From CAZKNF01 sp964554105 (GTDB lineage: Bacteria; Bacteroidota; Rhodothermia; Rhodothermales; VXPQ01): DNA of 29,526 bases. This document shows positions 7,274 to 16,379 of this stretch, piece by piece. The stretch spans positions 1 to 29,526 of the forward strand of contig CAZKNF010000045.1 of NCBI GenBank assembly GCA_964554105.1, written 5' to 3'. Numbering within the stretch: position 1 is the first letter of the stretch; the number at the start of each line of letters is the position of its first letter. The notes below the pieces were generated by a model. That model had not been told where the DNA came from. It did no database searches and saw only the letters and a list, made by a program, of their open reading frames with translations. A program made the position numbers and the translations under genes.

Positions 7274-8448
7274 CACGTAAACACGTCTTTGACCTTGCTA
7301 AAGAAGGAACTTCTACGATCCTCCTTCTCGGGTTGCGGCTCGAAGGAACTGGAATGCCGCATGTTCTCCAGAATCGTCCGCTCCTCGTCCGTGAGGTCGA
7401 GCGGCGTCCACACGTGAACGCGCACCATTTCGTCACCGCGCCGCATTCCGTTGAGCTCCGGTATACCACGATCGCGCATTCGGAGGATCTTGCCGGACTG
7501 CACGCCGGGGTCGATTTGCAGACGAGCTCTGCCTTTCAGCGTCGGGACATCGACTTCCGTGCCCAGGGCTGCTTCCGGAAACGAGATATACAGCTCGTGA
7601 AAGATGTCGAGACCTTCACGGCTGAAGTCGTCGTGCGGCAGCTCCTGAATCTCGACGCGCAAATCGCCGGAGGGGCCGTTTCGGATTCCCGCATTTCCCG
7701 CTCCACGCAATGTAAGGTAATTGCCTTCCAACACGCCGCTGGGGACGTTGATCGTGATGGTTTCCTCACCTTTTACGCGTCCTTCGCCGCCGCAGTCGCC
7801 GCACTTATTGCGGATGATACGTCCTTCTCCCTGGCACGCCGGGCAAGGCTGCACGTTGATAAACTGGCCGAACACGGATCGCGTCACCTGGCGAATCTCT
7901 CCGGCACCCTGGCATGTCTGGCAGCTTTCATAGCCCTCGTCTCCGTTCTCCGCGCCAATACCTTCGCACGTTTCGCAGGGCACGAACTTCCGCACCTTGA
8001 TCTTCTTTTCCGTGCCCTCCGCGATTTCCTCGAGAGAAAGGGCAAGTTTCAGGCGAAGATCGCTCCCGACGCGTCCCCGGCCGCGCCCACGCCGGCCTCG
8101 TCCGCGCTGACCTGTAAAGACTTCCTCGAAAATGGAGCCGCCCGCGGCGCCGCCGAAGATATCGCTAAAGGCACTGAAAATGTCGTTGATGTCCTGGAAT
8201 CCGGGGCCCTGTCCGCCGGCACCGTTGCCCCGAACGCCGGCATGTCCGAATCGGTCGTATCGCTGGCGCTTCTGCGGATCGGACAAAACTTCATAGGCTT
8301 CGGCAGCTTCCTTAAACTTTTGCTCGGCTGCATCATCGTCCGGATTTCGGTCCGGATGATACTGGAGGGCCAGCTTCCGATAAGCCTTTTTGACAACGTC
8401 CGGCCCTGCGGATCGCTCGACGCCTAATATTTCGTAATAATCTCTCAT
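7273..8448 (-). CDS. dnaJ: Chaperone DnaJ
   Basis: 391 residues, full-length type I DnaJ (Hsp40), which delivers unfolded proteins to DnaK and stimulates its ATPase. Domains in order: J domain (2-70) with the HPD motif at 31-33; a Gly/Phe-rich linker (about 75-115) followed by an unusual Arg/Gly run around GQRGRGRRGRGRGR; four zinc-binding repeats CETCEGIG, CQTCQGAG, CPACQGEG and CGDCGGEG; then the C-terminal substrate-binding domains. The C-terminus has a polar tail (EKEDRRSSFFSKVKDVFT). The ATG at 8448 overlaps the grpE stop as TGATG; a TTG one codon earlier is less likely. The downstream end overlaps the flavin reductase in the same way. dnaK is not in the window. Confidence 0.97.
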   Translation of the reverse strand: MRDYYEILGVERSAGPDVVKKAYRKLALQYHPDRNPDDDAAEQKFKEAAEAYEVLSDPQKRQRYDRFGHAGVRGNGAGGQGPGFQDINDIFSAFSDIFGGAAGGSIFEEVFTGQRGRGRRGRGRGRVGSDLRLKLALSLEEIAEGTEKKIKVRKFVPCETCEGIGAENGDEGYESCQTCQGAGEIRQVTRSVFGQFINVQPCPACQGEGRIIRNKCGDCGGEGRVKGEETITINVPSGVLEGNYLTLRGAGNAGIRNGPSGDLRVEIQELPHDDFSREGLDIFHELYISFPEAALGTEVDVPTLKGRARLQIDPGVQSGKILRMRDRGIPELNGMRRGDEMVRVHVWTPLDLTDEERTILENMRHSSSFEPQPEKEDRRSSFFSKVKDVFT

Positions 8449-9092
8449 CAAGCCGCAACGATTACTTTCGCGTGGCGCAAAATACGGTCGTTAATTCTGT
8501 AGCCCTTCTGCAACTCCTCGACGATGATTCCAGGTTCGGCATCGCTGTCAGGCTGCTGCATCATCGCCTCGTGCTCGTTCTCGTCGAACGGCTGACCGAC
8601 CGCTTCAATCGGCTCCACGCCGAGTTTTGACAGCTCGTCCATGAATTTGCGATACACGAGCTCGACTCCTTCCTTCAGGGCCCGGTAGGCGGGTCCGCTC
8701 TGGCGCTCAGTCTGCTCGACCTGCTCCGCCGCCTCCAGCGAACGCCGGAAATCATCGAGTACATCGAGAAACTGCTGAATCACGAGGCTCTTGCCAAGCT
8801 CGACGAGCTGCGTCTTCTCCTGTTCGGTGCGACGTCGATAGTTTTGAAATTCTGCCGCATTGCGCAGGAGTTGCTCTTGCGATGCCTCGAGTTGCTCCCG
8901 AAGCGTTTCGAGCTCCGTTGCGCGGTCGGCAAGTTCATCGACGGCGGCCAGAGCGATGTCTGCCGCGTCGTCCTCGCCCTTCATTCCGGACGTAATGTCG
9001 TCGCGCACGTCATCGATCTCCGGATTCTGGTCGTCGTTTGGCGAGGTGCCTGACTCAAAGTTTGATGCTGCCTGCGTGTCGTGCTTACTCAT
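8448..9092 (-). CDS. grpE: Nucleotide exchange factor GrpE
   Basis: 214 residues. GrpE releases ADP from DnaK. The first 50 residues are acidic and variable, as usual; a long coiled-coil region follows (about 50-105, ALAAVDELADRATELETLRE and onward), then the conserved head with NYRRRTEQEK, LDVLDDFRRSLEAAE, and GVEPIEAVGQPFDENEHEAM, ending in VEELQKGYRINDRILRHAKV, the family hallmark. ATG at 9092 follows the hrcA stop by 24 bases. The stop codon overlaps the dnaJ start, so grpE and dnaJ are probably translated together and kept in fixed ratio. Confidence 0.97.
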   Translation of the reverse strand: MSKHDTQAASNFESGTSPNDDQNPEIDDVRDDITSGMKGEDDAADIALAAVDELADRATELETLREQLEASQEQLLRNAAEFQNYRRRTEQEKTQLVELGKSLVIQQFLDVLDDFRRSLEAAEQVEQTERQSGPAYRALKEGVELVYRKFMDELSKLGVEPIEAVGQPFDENEHEAMMQQPDSDAEPGIIVEELQKGYRINDRILRHAKVIVAA

Positions 9093-9116
9093 TGTCTATC
9101 AATCGAACGTTCCCTG

Positions 9117-10214
9117 TTATTTCCCGGTCTCTCCGCCACTCTCGGGGCGATTCAATAAGGTCGCAATACTTTCGACGAGTGCAATGATGCGCTCGTAGTC
9201 CATACGTGTCGGACCGATGATGCCGACCGTCCCGACCGTTCGGCCGATCTGATAGTCGGCCGTGACGATAGAATACCTCTCCGCCTTCTCCTGCACATTC
9301 TCTCGGCCTATACTGATCGTCGCGCGTCCGGGTTCGTCGCCCTCTACGGCGCGCCGATCTTCGAGCAAATGAACCACGAAATCCTCGTCTTCGAGCATCT
9401 CGATGAGTGAATGAAGGTCTGCGGGCTCCTGAAACTCGGGCTGTAGAAGGATGTTTTGCGCCCCGGCATACTCGAGGCGCCGGGTTTCCGACGGCTCATT
9501 GAAGAGCAGCGCGCCCTCTTTGAGAATCAACCGGACGACGCCGCTGTTGTCGTCTCGCAGGTCACGAACCCGCGCCGGATAGGTTTTTCGAATCTCCTCG
9601 AGCGTCAATCCGGCCAGGCGTTCGTTCAGAATATGGACGACCCGATCGAGATGGCGGCGGTCGAGCGCCGTCTCCAGCTCCAGTACGATGGTTTTGACGA
9701 GTCCTCCCTCGACACTCACGACGAACATGATTCGCGACGAGGAAAGCTGTACGACCTCCATCCGCTCGAGCACGCCCGTCGATAATTTTGGCGGAAGTAC
9801 TACGCCGAGCAGATTCGAGAACCGGCCGAGAAGACGCGACGACTCCTTCAATAGCTGCGTCGTATCGCCCATCAGCCGATCGAGTTCTCCTTTCAACACC
9901 TGCTTCTCGAGCGTCGAGAGGCGCGGCGAGTCCATCAACTCATCGACGAATGTGCGGTATCCCAGCTCTGTCGGAACGCGGCCGGCTGACGTGTATGGGT
10001 GATCCAGATACCCGTAGCCCTCCAGATCGCTCATGGTGTTGCGGATGGAGGCTGGACTGAGGGCAATCCCCGAGGTTCTCGCGAGGAACCGCGATCCTAC
10101 GGGTCCGGCCGTGTCGATGAAGCTCTTGACGACCAGTCGAAGGATCTCCTGCTCTCGATCCGTCAATTGCCGATCGGACGGAGATGTGCTGTATGTCGTA
10201 TCTGGCGATGCCAT
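9117..10214 (-). CDS. hrcA: Heat-inducible transcription repressor HrcA
   Basis: 365 residues, full length. HrcA represses class I heat-shock genes by binding the CIRCE operator, and its activity is governed by GroE in studied species. The N-terminal winged helix includes LTDREQEILRLVVKSFIDTA and ASIRNTMSDLEGYGYLDHPY, then TSAGRVPTELGYRTFVDELM, a very conserved stretch; the dimerisation and inserted domains follow. The C-terminus has GTVGIIGPTRMDYERIIALV, also typical. It is the first gene of hrcA-grpE-dnaJ-flavin reductase on the minus strand, so it likely controls its own operon. I could not find a canonical CIRCE sequence in the 267 bases upstream. Confidence 0.96.
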   Translation of the reverse strand: MASPDTTYSTSPSDRQLTDREQEILRLVVKSFIDTAGPVGSRFLARTSGIALSPASIRNTMSDLEGYGYLDHPYTSAGRVPTELGYRTFVDELMDSPRLSTLEKQVLKGELDRLMGDTTQLLKESSRLLGRFSNLLGVVLPPKLSTGVLERMEVVQLSSSRIMFVVSVEGGLVKTIVLELETALDRRHLDRVVHILNERLAGLTLEEIRKTYPARVRDLRDDNSGVVRLILKEGALLFNEPSETRRLEYAGAQNILLQPEFQEPADLHSLIEMLEDEDFVVHLLEDRRAVEGDEPGRATISIGRENVQEKAERYSIVTADYQIGRTVGTVGIIGPTRMDYERIIALVESIATLLNRPESGGETGK

Positions 10215-10481
10215 GATAAAGTTCTACTAGCAAATCCCTTGCCGTTCGAGCCAGTCGGATCCCGATCCCTCGAAGCTCTTCGACGGACGGACGCTTACGT
10301 CCGCTTTCGGCCGACAGGTGCCCGAGTATTATGGAAACGGGACGTTCGCTAGTGCGGACGCCCCGCGGAGTGGTGTGTTCAAACCGTGTATGCGCTCGAC
10401 GGGTTTCGGATATCGAGCCAAGCGAATCGTCGAGCGACCCGCCGGGCGCGTAAACCCGCACGCGTATAAGTGGATGAGATG

Positions 10482-12014
10482 TTAATCTATCCGCTCGATC
10501 GATGTTTCACGGCTCATCTGAATACGCGCGCCGTTTTCCGTCTCGTAGGTCCGCTCGTCTGCTCGTTCGAGCGCCTGGCGTTCGGGTGTCACCCGGATCG
10601 GCTGCGTTGACGAATTTTCGGCGCGCCCGCTGGTCTCAGCTCGCGCGTTTTCGCTGACGTGGACGCGCGGTACCGTACCGCGACCCGCCGTCGCACCGCG
10701 TGGTTCAACCTGGCTGTAGCTCGTCTGACTTCCCCTGGCGCCGCTATATACGTCCACATCGTCGAAGCCGTAGTAGTACCGCGCATCGTTTCCCCAGTGA
10801 ACTCCGCTGTACGAGGTGTGTCCGTAGTCGATTATCCAGGCGGGATCGTCGGGCAGCAAATTTATCGGCACGAAACCGTCGAAACTGCGCGGGTCGAAAA
10901 ATCGGCTTCGATTCACGGGCACGACACGCTGGCGGCGCAAGTCCAGAACTCCTGCGCGAACGCCGTGCGAAGCTTTGTATTTATTCAGGATGAAACCGTC
11001 ATAGTGGCGGGTCGAGATAAGCTCGAACCCCGCATCGGGATCACCGAGGAGAAACAGATCTCGGTCAAATAGGACGCGCCCGCTCCGGTCGACTGATGCA
11101 CTCGTGCGTGCGAGCCGATCTGGAATGTGATTCACGTCTCCTATGAAAAATCCATCCTCAAAGATTTCAATCCTCTCGATGAAAACGTCGATCCGGGCCC
11201 GTCTGGACGACGCGTTGCGGACGCGGTGACGATAGTAGGTGCGCAGCTCGAGCCGCGATTCGCGGCGGTGCGGGCCCCATCCTGCATCTACATGCACCAT
11301 CTGGCGATATCTGTAGCGCGGGGACCAGCGACGCTCGTGGCGATGGATCCACGGCCATGCGATGTCGATAAATATATGCGGGCGCGCGCGCGCGTGAGCC
11401 GGCGGACGTCGATCGATAATGATGCGTCCGTCGTGTACTCGCCGGTCACCTCGCCTGTCGTATCCGGCATCTCCACGTCGCTGTCCGCGCTCGTTGTCGC
11501 GACGGAAGCGGTCATCTCGGCGGTGCGTGTTCGTGCCGCGATTGCTGGTGCGCGGGTCGTTTTTGCGGTTATCTGTGCGTTGCTCTCCGCTGCGTCCGTC
11601 GGTACGCCGGTCGACAGTACCGCGCTCGCCCGTGCGACGGTCAGCCTCTCTGCCGTTGGTATCTCGCGGATTTGAATCGCGCTTATCCAGATCGCGGCGC
11701 TCGAGAACATCGTTGTTGCCGCCGGTGCTGCGGTCCCGGTTCGACTCGGGCCGTGAACTCGTCGCCGATCGAGCTCCACGCTCGCTATTTCCCTTACTCG
11801 CGCGCGAGGGCTCGCGACTCGGCCGGGCTTCAGACTCGTTCGAGGGACTCCGTGAGCGGTCGACGCCCTCTCGAGCGTCCGGACGCGCGGAATCGGAATC
11901 TCTGGAATCCTGCGCAGACGTCGAACCCGGAAACAGAAAAAAGCAGGAAAGCACCAGTACGGCACCGGCGAGCGCAGCGGTAGGTGATAGAAGATCCATT
12001 AGCCGCTTTTTCAT
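10482..12014 (-). CDS. Secreted protein with long Arg/Asp-rich low-complexity region
   Basis: 510 residues. An N-terminal signal peptide (MKKRLMDLLSPTAALAGAVL and on to GSTSAQ) has a likely cut after residue 34-35. Residues about 36-205 are low complexity, made almost entirely of Arg, Asp, Ser, Glu, Asn, Gly and Thr, with loose repeats such as RRTDGRSGEQRTDNR. From about 205 to 420 the sequence looks folded, with many Trp, Tyr, Phe and His: HIFIDIAWPWIHRHERRW, RIDVFIERIEIFEDGFFIGD, YDGFILNKYKASHGVRAG, WIIDYGHTSYSGVHWG. The tail is polar again. The charge-mixed region could bind nucleic acid, polysaccharide or act as a spacer in the envelope; nothing decides this. Codon use in the repeats produces long antisense frames, which I treat as shadows. 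I do not recognise the family. Confidence 0.8.
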   Translation of the reverse strand: MKKRLMDLLSPTAALAGAVLVLSCFFLFPGSTSAQDSRDSDSARPDAREGVDRSRSPSNESEARPSREPSRASKGNSERGARSATSSRPESNRDRSTGGNNDVLERRDLDKRDSNPRDTNGREADRRTGERGTVDRRTDGRSGEQRTDNRKNDPRTSNRGTNTHRRDDRFRRDNERGQRRGDAGYDRRGDRRVHDGRIIIDRRPPAHARARPHIFIDIAWPWIHRHERRWSPRYRYRQMVHVDAGWGPHRRESRLELRTYYRHRVRNASSRRARIDVFIERIEIFEDGFFIGDVNHIPDRLARTSASVDRSGRVLFDRDLFLLGDPDAGFELISTRHYDGFILNKYKASHGVRAGVLDLRRQRVVPVNRSRFFDPRSFDGFVPINLLPDDPAWIIDYGHTSYSGVHWGNDARYYYGFDDVDVYSGARGSQTSYSQVEPRGATAGRGTVPRVHVSENARAETSGRAENSSTQPIRVTPERQALERADERTYETENGARIQMSRETSIERID

Positions 12015-12257
12015 GACAGGTCACCCGTTCGGCGAAGAAGTACAGCATCAACTTCCCGAATTTCTTGTAAAAACCGTGCCACCGTCGTGAGAAGCTCCGT
12101 CCAGCGATACCGCAGCCAGATCTGCGTCCTGAATACCACTTCGTGTCCACAAGGCTGTACATTGATGCACGTCCTCATGAACAATCCGATGAGCAGTCGA
12201 GTGCAAACGGTTGGAGTCGATACGTGCCTATATTCTGCATTCTCGGAGTGCGATTAG

Positions 12258-12719
12258 CTACGATGCCACACCCCAGGTCATCGCCGCCCCGATGTGGGCC
12301 GTCCACGCCACGAGGGCCGCGGCCACGAAGATCATTAGCGAAAACCCGACCCGTGCCTGGACAGGATCCGCCTTAATCCCCCCGATACGTTCTACACGCA
12401 GTGCGTACAAGCCCAAGAAGACTGCAACAATCATCGTCACGATCAGCGTAAGCAGAGCCATACGTTCGTGTAGGCCAACCAATTCGTCGATGATCGGTAC
12501 ACCTTCGGATCGGTCCTTCATTGCGTCGCCTGTGAGATATGCTAGAAGCGCGGCGGGCGCACTCAGAAACATCAAGAACACCAGACACCGCCTCCAGAAC
12601 GCCGTTCCCCTGAACATCCAGATAATCGCGGCCAGCGCGGATACCAGCAGCAGCGTCACCGGCAAATGCACCGCGAGCGGATGAAAAACAGGAATTCTGT
12701 AGTCGAAGACGGCGTCCAT
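12258..12719 (-). CDS. DUF2231 family four-helix membrane protein
   Basis: 153 residues from ATG at 12719 (an in-frame GTG at 12728 adds three). Four membrane segments are visible: PLAVHLPVTLLLVSALAAII (about 15-34), CLVFLMFLSAPAALLAYLTG (about 45-65), MALLTLIVTMIVAVFLGLYA (about 88-107) and GFSLMIFVAAALVAWTAHIG (about 125-145). HPLAVHLP near the first helix and the HER before the third are the conserved His positions of the DUF2231 family, which could bind haem or metal. The function is not established. It stands alone, divergent from sppA, with an AGGG 9 bases ahead of the ATG. Confidence 0.82.
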   Translation of the reverse strand: MDAVFDYRIPVFHPLAVHLPVTLLLVSALAAIIWMFRGTAFWRRCLVFLMFLSAPAALLAYLTGDAMKDRSEGVPIIDELVGLHERMALLTLIVTMIVAVFLGLYALRVERIGGIKADPVQARVGFSLMIFVAAALVAWTAHIGAAMTWGVAS

Positions 12720-12906
12720 CGTGCGCACCCTATGAAGACATCTCGGGCAACATATAAAGATCAGGCCGCGGCGGCAAGACGCACCGCGGTCCCGTATTTT
12801 TAATGCCGGTAAGTAGTCTCGGCGCTATCCTGTGCATATTTCGCAGACAGGGTCGACCGGCTTGCGCTGAATTTTTACTTCCAACGTTCCAGCATACTAT
12901 TTGCAC

Positions 12907-14709
12907 ATGAAATTCCTCTCCAGCCTGGTTGCGAGCGCACTCGGTACGTTAATCGCACTCGCCATCATCTTTTTCATGGGTATGGCAATCCTGCTCGTCT
13001 TTATGGCCGCCGCCGATCAGACACCTTCCGTAGCCGACGGCAGCGTGCTCGTGGTTGAGTTCACGGGGGCGATTCCTGAAGTCGTATCCGGCGACCCGTT
13101 CACGCAGCTCGTCGCCAGTGAGCCGCCCTTCGGCCTTCGCGAATTCGTCTCCTCGCTTCAGATGGCTGCTACGGATGACCGCGTCGACGCCCTCTGGCTC
13201 CAGATTCAGAACGTCACGAGCTCGTGGGGTGCTCTCGAGGAGGTCCGCCAGGCGCTCGAGGTCTTCAAAGAATCGGGAAAGCCGGTATATGCGTCCAGCG
13301 ACGATTATGCCATGACCGAGCAAGCCTATTTCGTCGCAAGCGCGGCTGACAGCGTGTTCGCATCGGATCAGGGGATGTTTGAGTTTAACGGATTCCAGCT
13401 AACCGTCGCCTTCTTTCAAAATCTCCTCGAGGAGATGGAGATTGAGCCGCAGGTTGTTCGCGCCGGCCGATTCAAGGGCGCAGTCGAACCCTTCACGCGC
13501 GAGGATTTGTCGGCCGAAAACGAAGAGCAGCTCCAGGCATTTCTGGAGACGCTCGATGACGTGTTCATGGAAGCCATCGGCGAAAGCCGGGGCATGTCTC
13601 CCGACTCGCTTCGGCGGATTGCCTCCGAAAGTGCCATTATTTCAGCCTCAGATGCCTTCGAACGCGGCCTCCTGGACGGTCTGTTGTTTCACGACGAAGT
13701 AAGAGACGTCATAAAGGCGCGTCTCGGAATCGAAGCAGACGACGACCTGTCCACGATCTCAATGGCGCGGTATCAGCATGTGCCTCCTTCGGATGCCGGG
13801 CTCGAAGTCAATCGCGACGGCGAAATTGCCGTGGTGTATGCCGTCGGCCAGATCGTCAGCGGCGAGAGCGACTTCTCGGATCCGTTCGGAAGCGGAATGC
13901 TGGGCGCTGAGACGTTCATCGAAGCGATGGAAGAGGCTCGCGAGAACGAAAGCGTACATGCGGTCGTCGTACGCGTCGATTCACCGGGTGGATCGGCGGC
14001 GGCCTCCGATGCGATGTGGAGGGCGATCCAGCTAACCGCCCGCGACAAACCCGTAATCATCTCGATGGGCGGCACGGCCGCATCCGGCGGATACTGGATT
14101 GCGACGGGAGCGGAACGTGTCGTCGCCGATCCGCTCACGATTACTGGCTCCATCGGCGTTTTCGGTCTGTTTTTCGATGCGAGCGGATTTTTCGAAAGCA
14201 AGCTCGGCATTACATTCGACGCGGTGCAGACCAGCCCCTACGCCGACGTTTTCTCCGGGCTTGAGCCGCTCAGCGCGGAAGAGCGTCAGATGCTGGAAGG
14301 ATTTGTCGACGACACCTATCAAACATTCCTTCAACGCGTTGCCGATGCTCGCGGACTCACCACGGCGGAGGTCGACAGCATCGCCCAGGGGCGGATCTGG
14401 ATGGGCCGCCGGGCGGAAGAAATTGGCCTTGTGGACACCCTCGGCACGCTTTCCGATGCCGTGAGGATGGCCGCGCGTGACGCTGAGCTGGGCGATGGTC
14501 CATATCGCGTCCGCGTTCTGCCTCGCCCTAAAACGTTTCTGGAGCAGATGACGAGAGGCTTGAGCGCCCGAGCCGCCGACGTGTGGACCAGGGCGTCGAC
14601 GACGCCGGCAGAGCGCGCCCTTCTCGAACAGGCTCACCGCGTTCGGGATGCCGTTCGTCATCAGGGAACCGTGCGCGCACGCCTCCCCTTCGACATCGCG
14701 ATTCACTAA
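12907..14709 (+). CDS. sppA: Signal peptide peptidase SppA, long (67K) type
   Basis: 600 residues from ATG at 12907 (an in-frame TTG at 12901 adds two). One N-terminal membrane segment (about 8-35) anchors the enzyme; the rest faces the periplasm and is a tandem of two peptidase S49 domains, as in E. coli SppA. It digests signal peptides left in the membrane after secretion. The Ser/Lys dyad is visible: Lys190 in VRAGRFKGAVEPFTRED of the first domain and Ser393 in GGTAASGGYWIAT of the second; RVDSPGGSA (about 356-364) and TGSIGVFG (413-420) are also conserved. The gene is monocistronic, convergent with gpmI. No good Shine-Dalgarno sequence is seen. The C-terminal 70 residues are variable. Confidence 0.95.
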   Translation: MKFLSSLVASALGTLIALAIIFFMGMAILLVFMAAADQTPSVADGSVLVVEFTGAIPEVVSGDPFTQLVASEPPFGLREFVSSLQMAATDDRVDALWLQIQNVTSSWGALEEVRQALEVFKESGKPVYASSDDYAMTEQAYFVASAADSVFASDQGMFEFNGFQLTVAFFQNLLEEMEIEPQVVRAGRFKGAVEPFTREDLSAENEEQLQAFLETLDDVFMEAIGESRGMSPDSLRRIASESAIISASDAFERGLLDGLLFHDEVRDVIKARLGIEADDDLSTISMARYQHVPPSDAGLEVNRDGEIAVVYAVGQIVSGESDFSDPFGSGMLGAETFIEAMEEARENESVHAVVVRVDSPGGSAAASDAMWRAIQLTARDKPVIISMGGTAASGGYWIATGAERVVADPLTITGSIGVFGLFFDASGFFESKLGITFDAVQTSPYADVFSGLEPLSAEERQMLEGFVDDTYQTFLQRVADARGLTTAEVDSIAQGRIWMGRRAEEIGLVDTLGTLSDAVRMAARDAELGDGPYRVRVLPRPKTFLEQMTRGLSARAADVWTRASTTPAERALLEQAHRVRDAVRHQGTVRARLPFDIAIH

Positions 14710-14713
14710 ACCG

Positions 14714-14736
14714 CGGACGGCGCAGCATGCCGTCCG
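14714..14736. terminator. Short hairpin between convergent sppA and gpmI
   Basis: Perfect 8-base stem CGGACGGC / GCCGTCCG with a 7-base loop, starting 5 bases after the sppA stop codon and lying in the 85-base gap before the gpmI stop. There is no T-run on the plus strand; an intrinsic terminator role is only possible. Confidence 0.45.
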
Positions 14737-14794
14737 AGCGAGACGATGCCCGGTGGCGGCGACAATCTTAAAGGCCGGCCGCCCCAAACTGAGA

Positions 14795-16363
14795 TCATGC
14801 TCCGGCTGTCTCGAGCGACGCCAGGACGTCACCGGTCATCTCGTCAGGAATGTCCTCACCGAGGAGTGCGAGGATCGTCGGGGCTATGTCGCCCAGCTTG
14901 CCGTCTTTAATGGGTCCGGAAAACCCGTCCTTGATGATCAGATGCGGAACGAGTGCCGTAGTGTGGGCGGTATTCGGACTCCCGTCGGGATTCTTCAGCT
15001 TGTCGGCATTACCGTGATCGGCAATGATGCTTACGCCGTACCCGTGTTCGACGGCCGCCTCCACGACTGTTCTCGTTGCGGCGTCGATAGCCTCGACGGC
15101 CTTAACGGCAGCATCGAAATCCCCGGTGTGACCCACCATATCAGGGTTCGCGAAGTTGAGGCAGACAAAGTTATGCTTCTCATCGGTCAGCGCCTCCGCG
15201 GCTCGCTGCGCCACCTCGCCTGCGCTCATCTCCGGCTGCAAATCGTACGTCGGCACCTTTGGTGAGGGTACCAGAATTCGGTCCTCGCCTTCGAAGGCCT
15301 TCTCCCTACCTCCGCTGAAGAAGTAGGTCACGTGGGCGTATTTCTCGGTCTCGGCGATCCGAAGCTGGGTGCCGCCCCGCTCCGAGATCGTCTCGCCCAA
15401 CGTGTGCGACAGATTGATTTTCTCAAATGCGACCGGTAACTCGAAGGCTGCATCATAGGGCGAGAAGATGGCAAAATGAACGTCGAGCTTCCGTCCGCGG
15501 TCGAAGCCGTCGAAACCATCCTCGGTAAACGCGCGCGTAAGCTGCCGTGCGCGATCGCCGCGAAAGTTGAAGAAAATGACGGCATCTCCGTCCTCGACGC
15601 GTGTACCACCGGATCCTGGTGTCATCGCCGTGTTTTGCTCTATGACGACGGGATTCACGAACTCATCCGTAACGCCGGCATCGTAGCTCGACTGGAGGGC
15701 GGCGGCGGCATTCGGATACGTCTCGCCCTCGCCCCTGGTGAGCAGATCATAGGCCTTCTGAGTACGCTCCCAGCGCTGATCACGATCCATGGCGTAGTAG
15801 CGGCCAACAATCGACGCGATGCGGCCAAGACCTACTTCCTCCGCCTTGCGCTCGAATGCCTCTGCATACGTCGCGCCGCCCTTAGGATCGGTGTCACGGC
15901 CATCGGTGAACGCATGAACGAAGACCTGGTCGCTCCGAAGCCCCTCCCTCTCGGCGAGCTCGAGGAGTGCAAACAGGTGGTTCAGGGATGCGTGAACCCC
16001 GCCATCGGAGAAGAGGCCGAAGAGATGCAGCTTCGAGTCGTTCTCTCTCGCATGACCGGCTGCGCCCACCAGAACCTCGTTCTCGAAAAAATCGCCGTCT
16101 TCGATCGCCTTATCGATTCGCGTAATCTCTTGATAGACCACGCGCCCGGCCCCGAGATTCATGTGACCGACCTCCGAGTTGCCCATCTGACCGTCCGGTA
16201 ATCCTACAGCCTTGCCGGAAGCCTGCAGCCGAGCCCACGGGTACGATTGGAAAAGCTCGTCCAGGAACGGCTTCTTCGCATGGTCGATTGCGCTGACCTC
16301 CGGGTCTTCCGCGATTCCGTACCCATCAAGGATGATGAGGATGTGTTTTTGACTGCGATCCAT
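14795..16363 (-). CDS. gpmI: 2,3-bisphosphoglycerate-independent phosphoglycerate mutase
   Basis: 522 residues, full length. Interconverts 3-phosphoglycerate and 2-phosphoglycerate in glycolysis, using two metal ions and a phosphoserine. Visible marks: HILIILDGYG with metal ligand Asp13; GLPDGQMGNSEVGHMNLGAG with the catalytic serine Ser63; HAFTDGRDT and VGRYYAMDRDQRW of the transferase domain; YDLQPEMSA; NFANPDMVGHTGDFDAAVKA and the metal ligands in IIADHGNAD near the C-terminus. ATG at 16363 lies 16 bases after the nth stop codon, so nth and gpmI form an operon, though no functional link is known. It is one of the housekeeping glycolysis genes in the region. Confidence 0.97.
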   Translation of the reverse strand: MDRSQKHILIILDGYGIAEDPEVSAIDHAKKPFLDELFQSYPWARLQASGKAVGLPDGQMGNSEVGHMNLGAGRVVYQEITRIDKAIEDGDFFENEVLVGAAGHARENDSKLHLFGLFSDGGVHASLNHLFALLELAEREGLRSDQVFVHAFTDGRDTDPKGGATYAEAFERKAEEVGLGRIASIVGRYYAMDRDQRWERTQKAYDLLTRGEGETYPNAAAALQSSYDAGVTDEFVNPVVIEQNTAMTPGSGGTRVEDGDAVIFFNFRGDRARQLTRAFTEDGFDGFDRGRKLDVHFAIFSPYDAAFELPVAFEKINLSHTLGETISERGGTQLRIAETEKYAHVTYFFSGGREKAFEGEDRILVPSPKVPTYDLQPEMSAGEVAQRAAEALTDEKHNFVCLNFANPDMVGHTGDFDAAVKAVEAIDAATRTVVEAAVEHGYGVSIIADHGNADKLKNPDGSPNTAHTTALVPHLIIKDGFSGPIKDGKLGDIAPTILALLGEDIPDEMTGDVLASLETAGA

Positions 16364-16379
16364 TTTCTATCTCGATTAA

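Noticed and set aside
7333..8427. Long plus-strand frame of 364 codons opposite dnaJ
   Set aside because: dnaJ on the minus strand is certain; the other frame has no recognisable domain and is a by-product of GC-rich codon use.
11382..11394. GC dinucleotide run as a possible phase-variable tract
   Set aside because: Only about six units, inside a coding stretch reading HARAR; too short to claim slippage.
11127..12090. Plus-strand frames opposite the Arg/Asp-rich secreted protein
   Set aside because: They mirror the low-complexity codons; the minus frame has a signal peptide and a folded aromatic-rich part.
12015..12257. Possible small gene in the gap upstream of the secreted protein
   Set aside because: Short frames only, without ribosome site or recognisable features.
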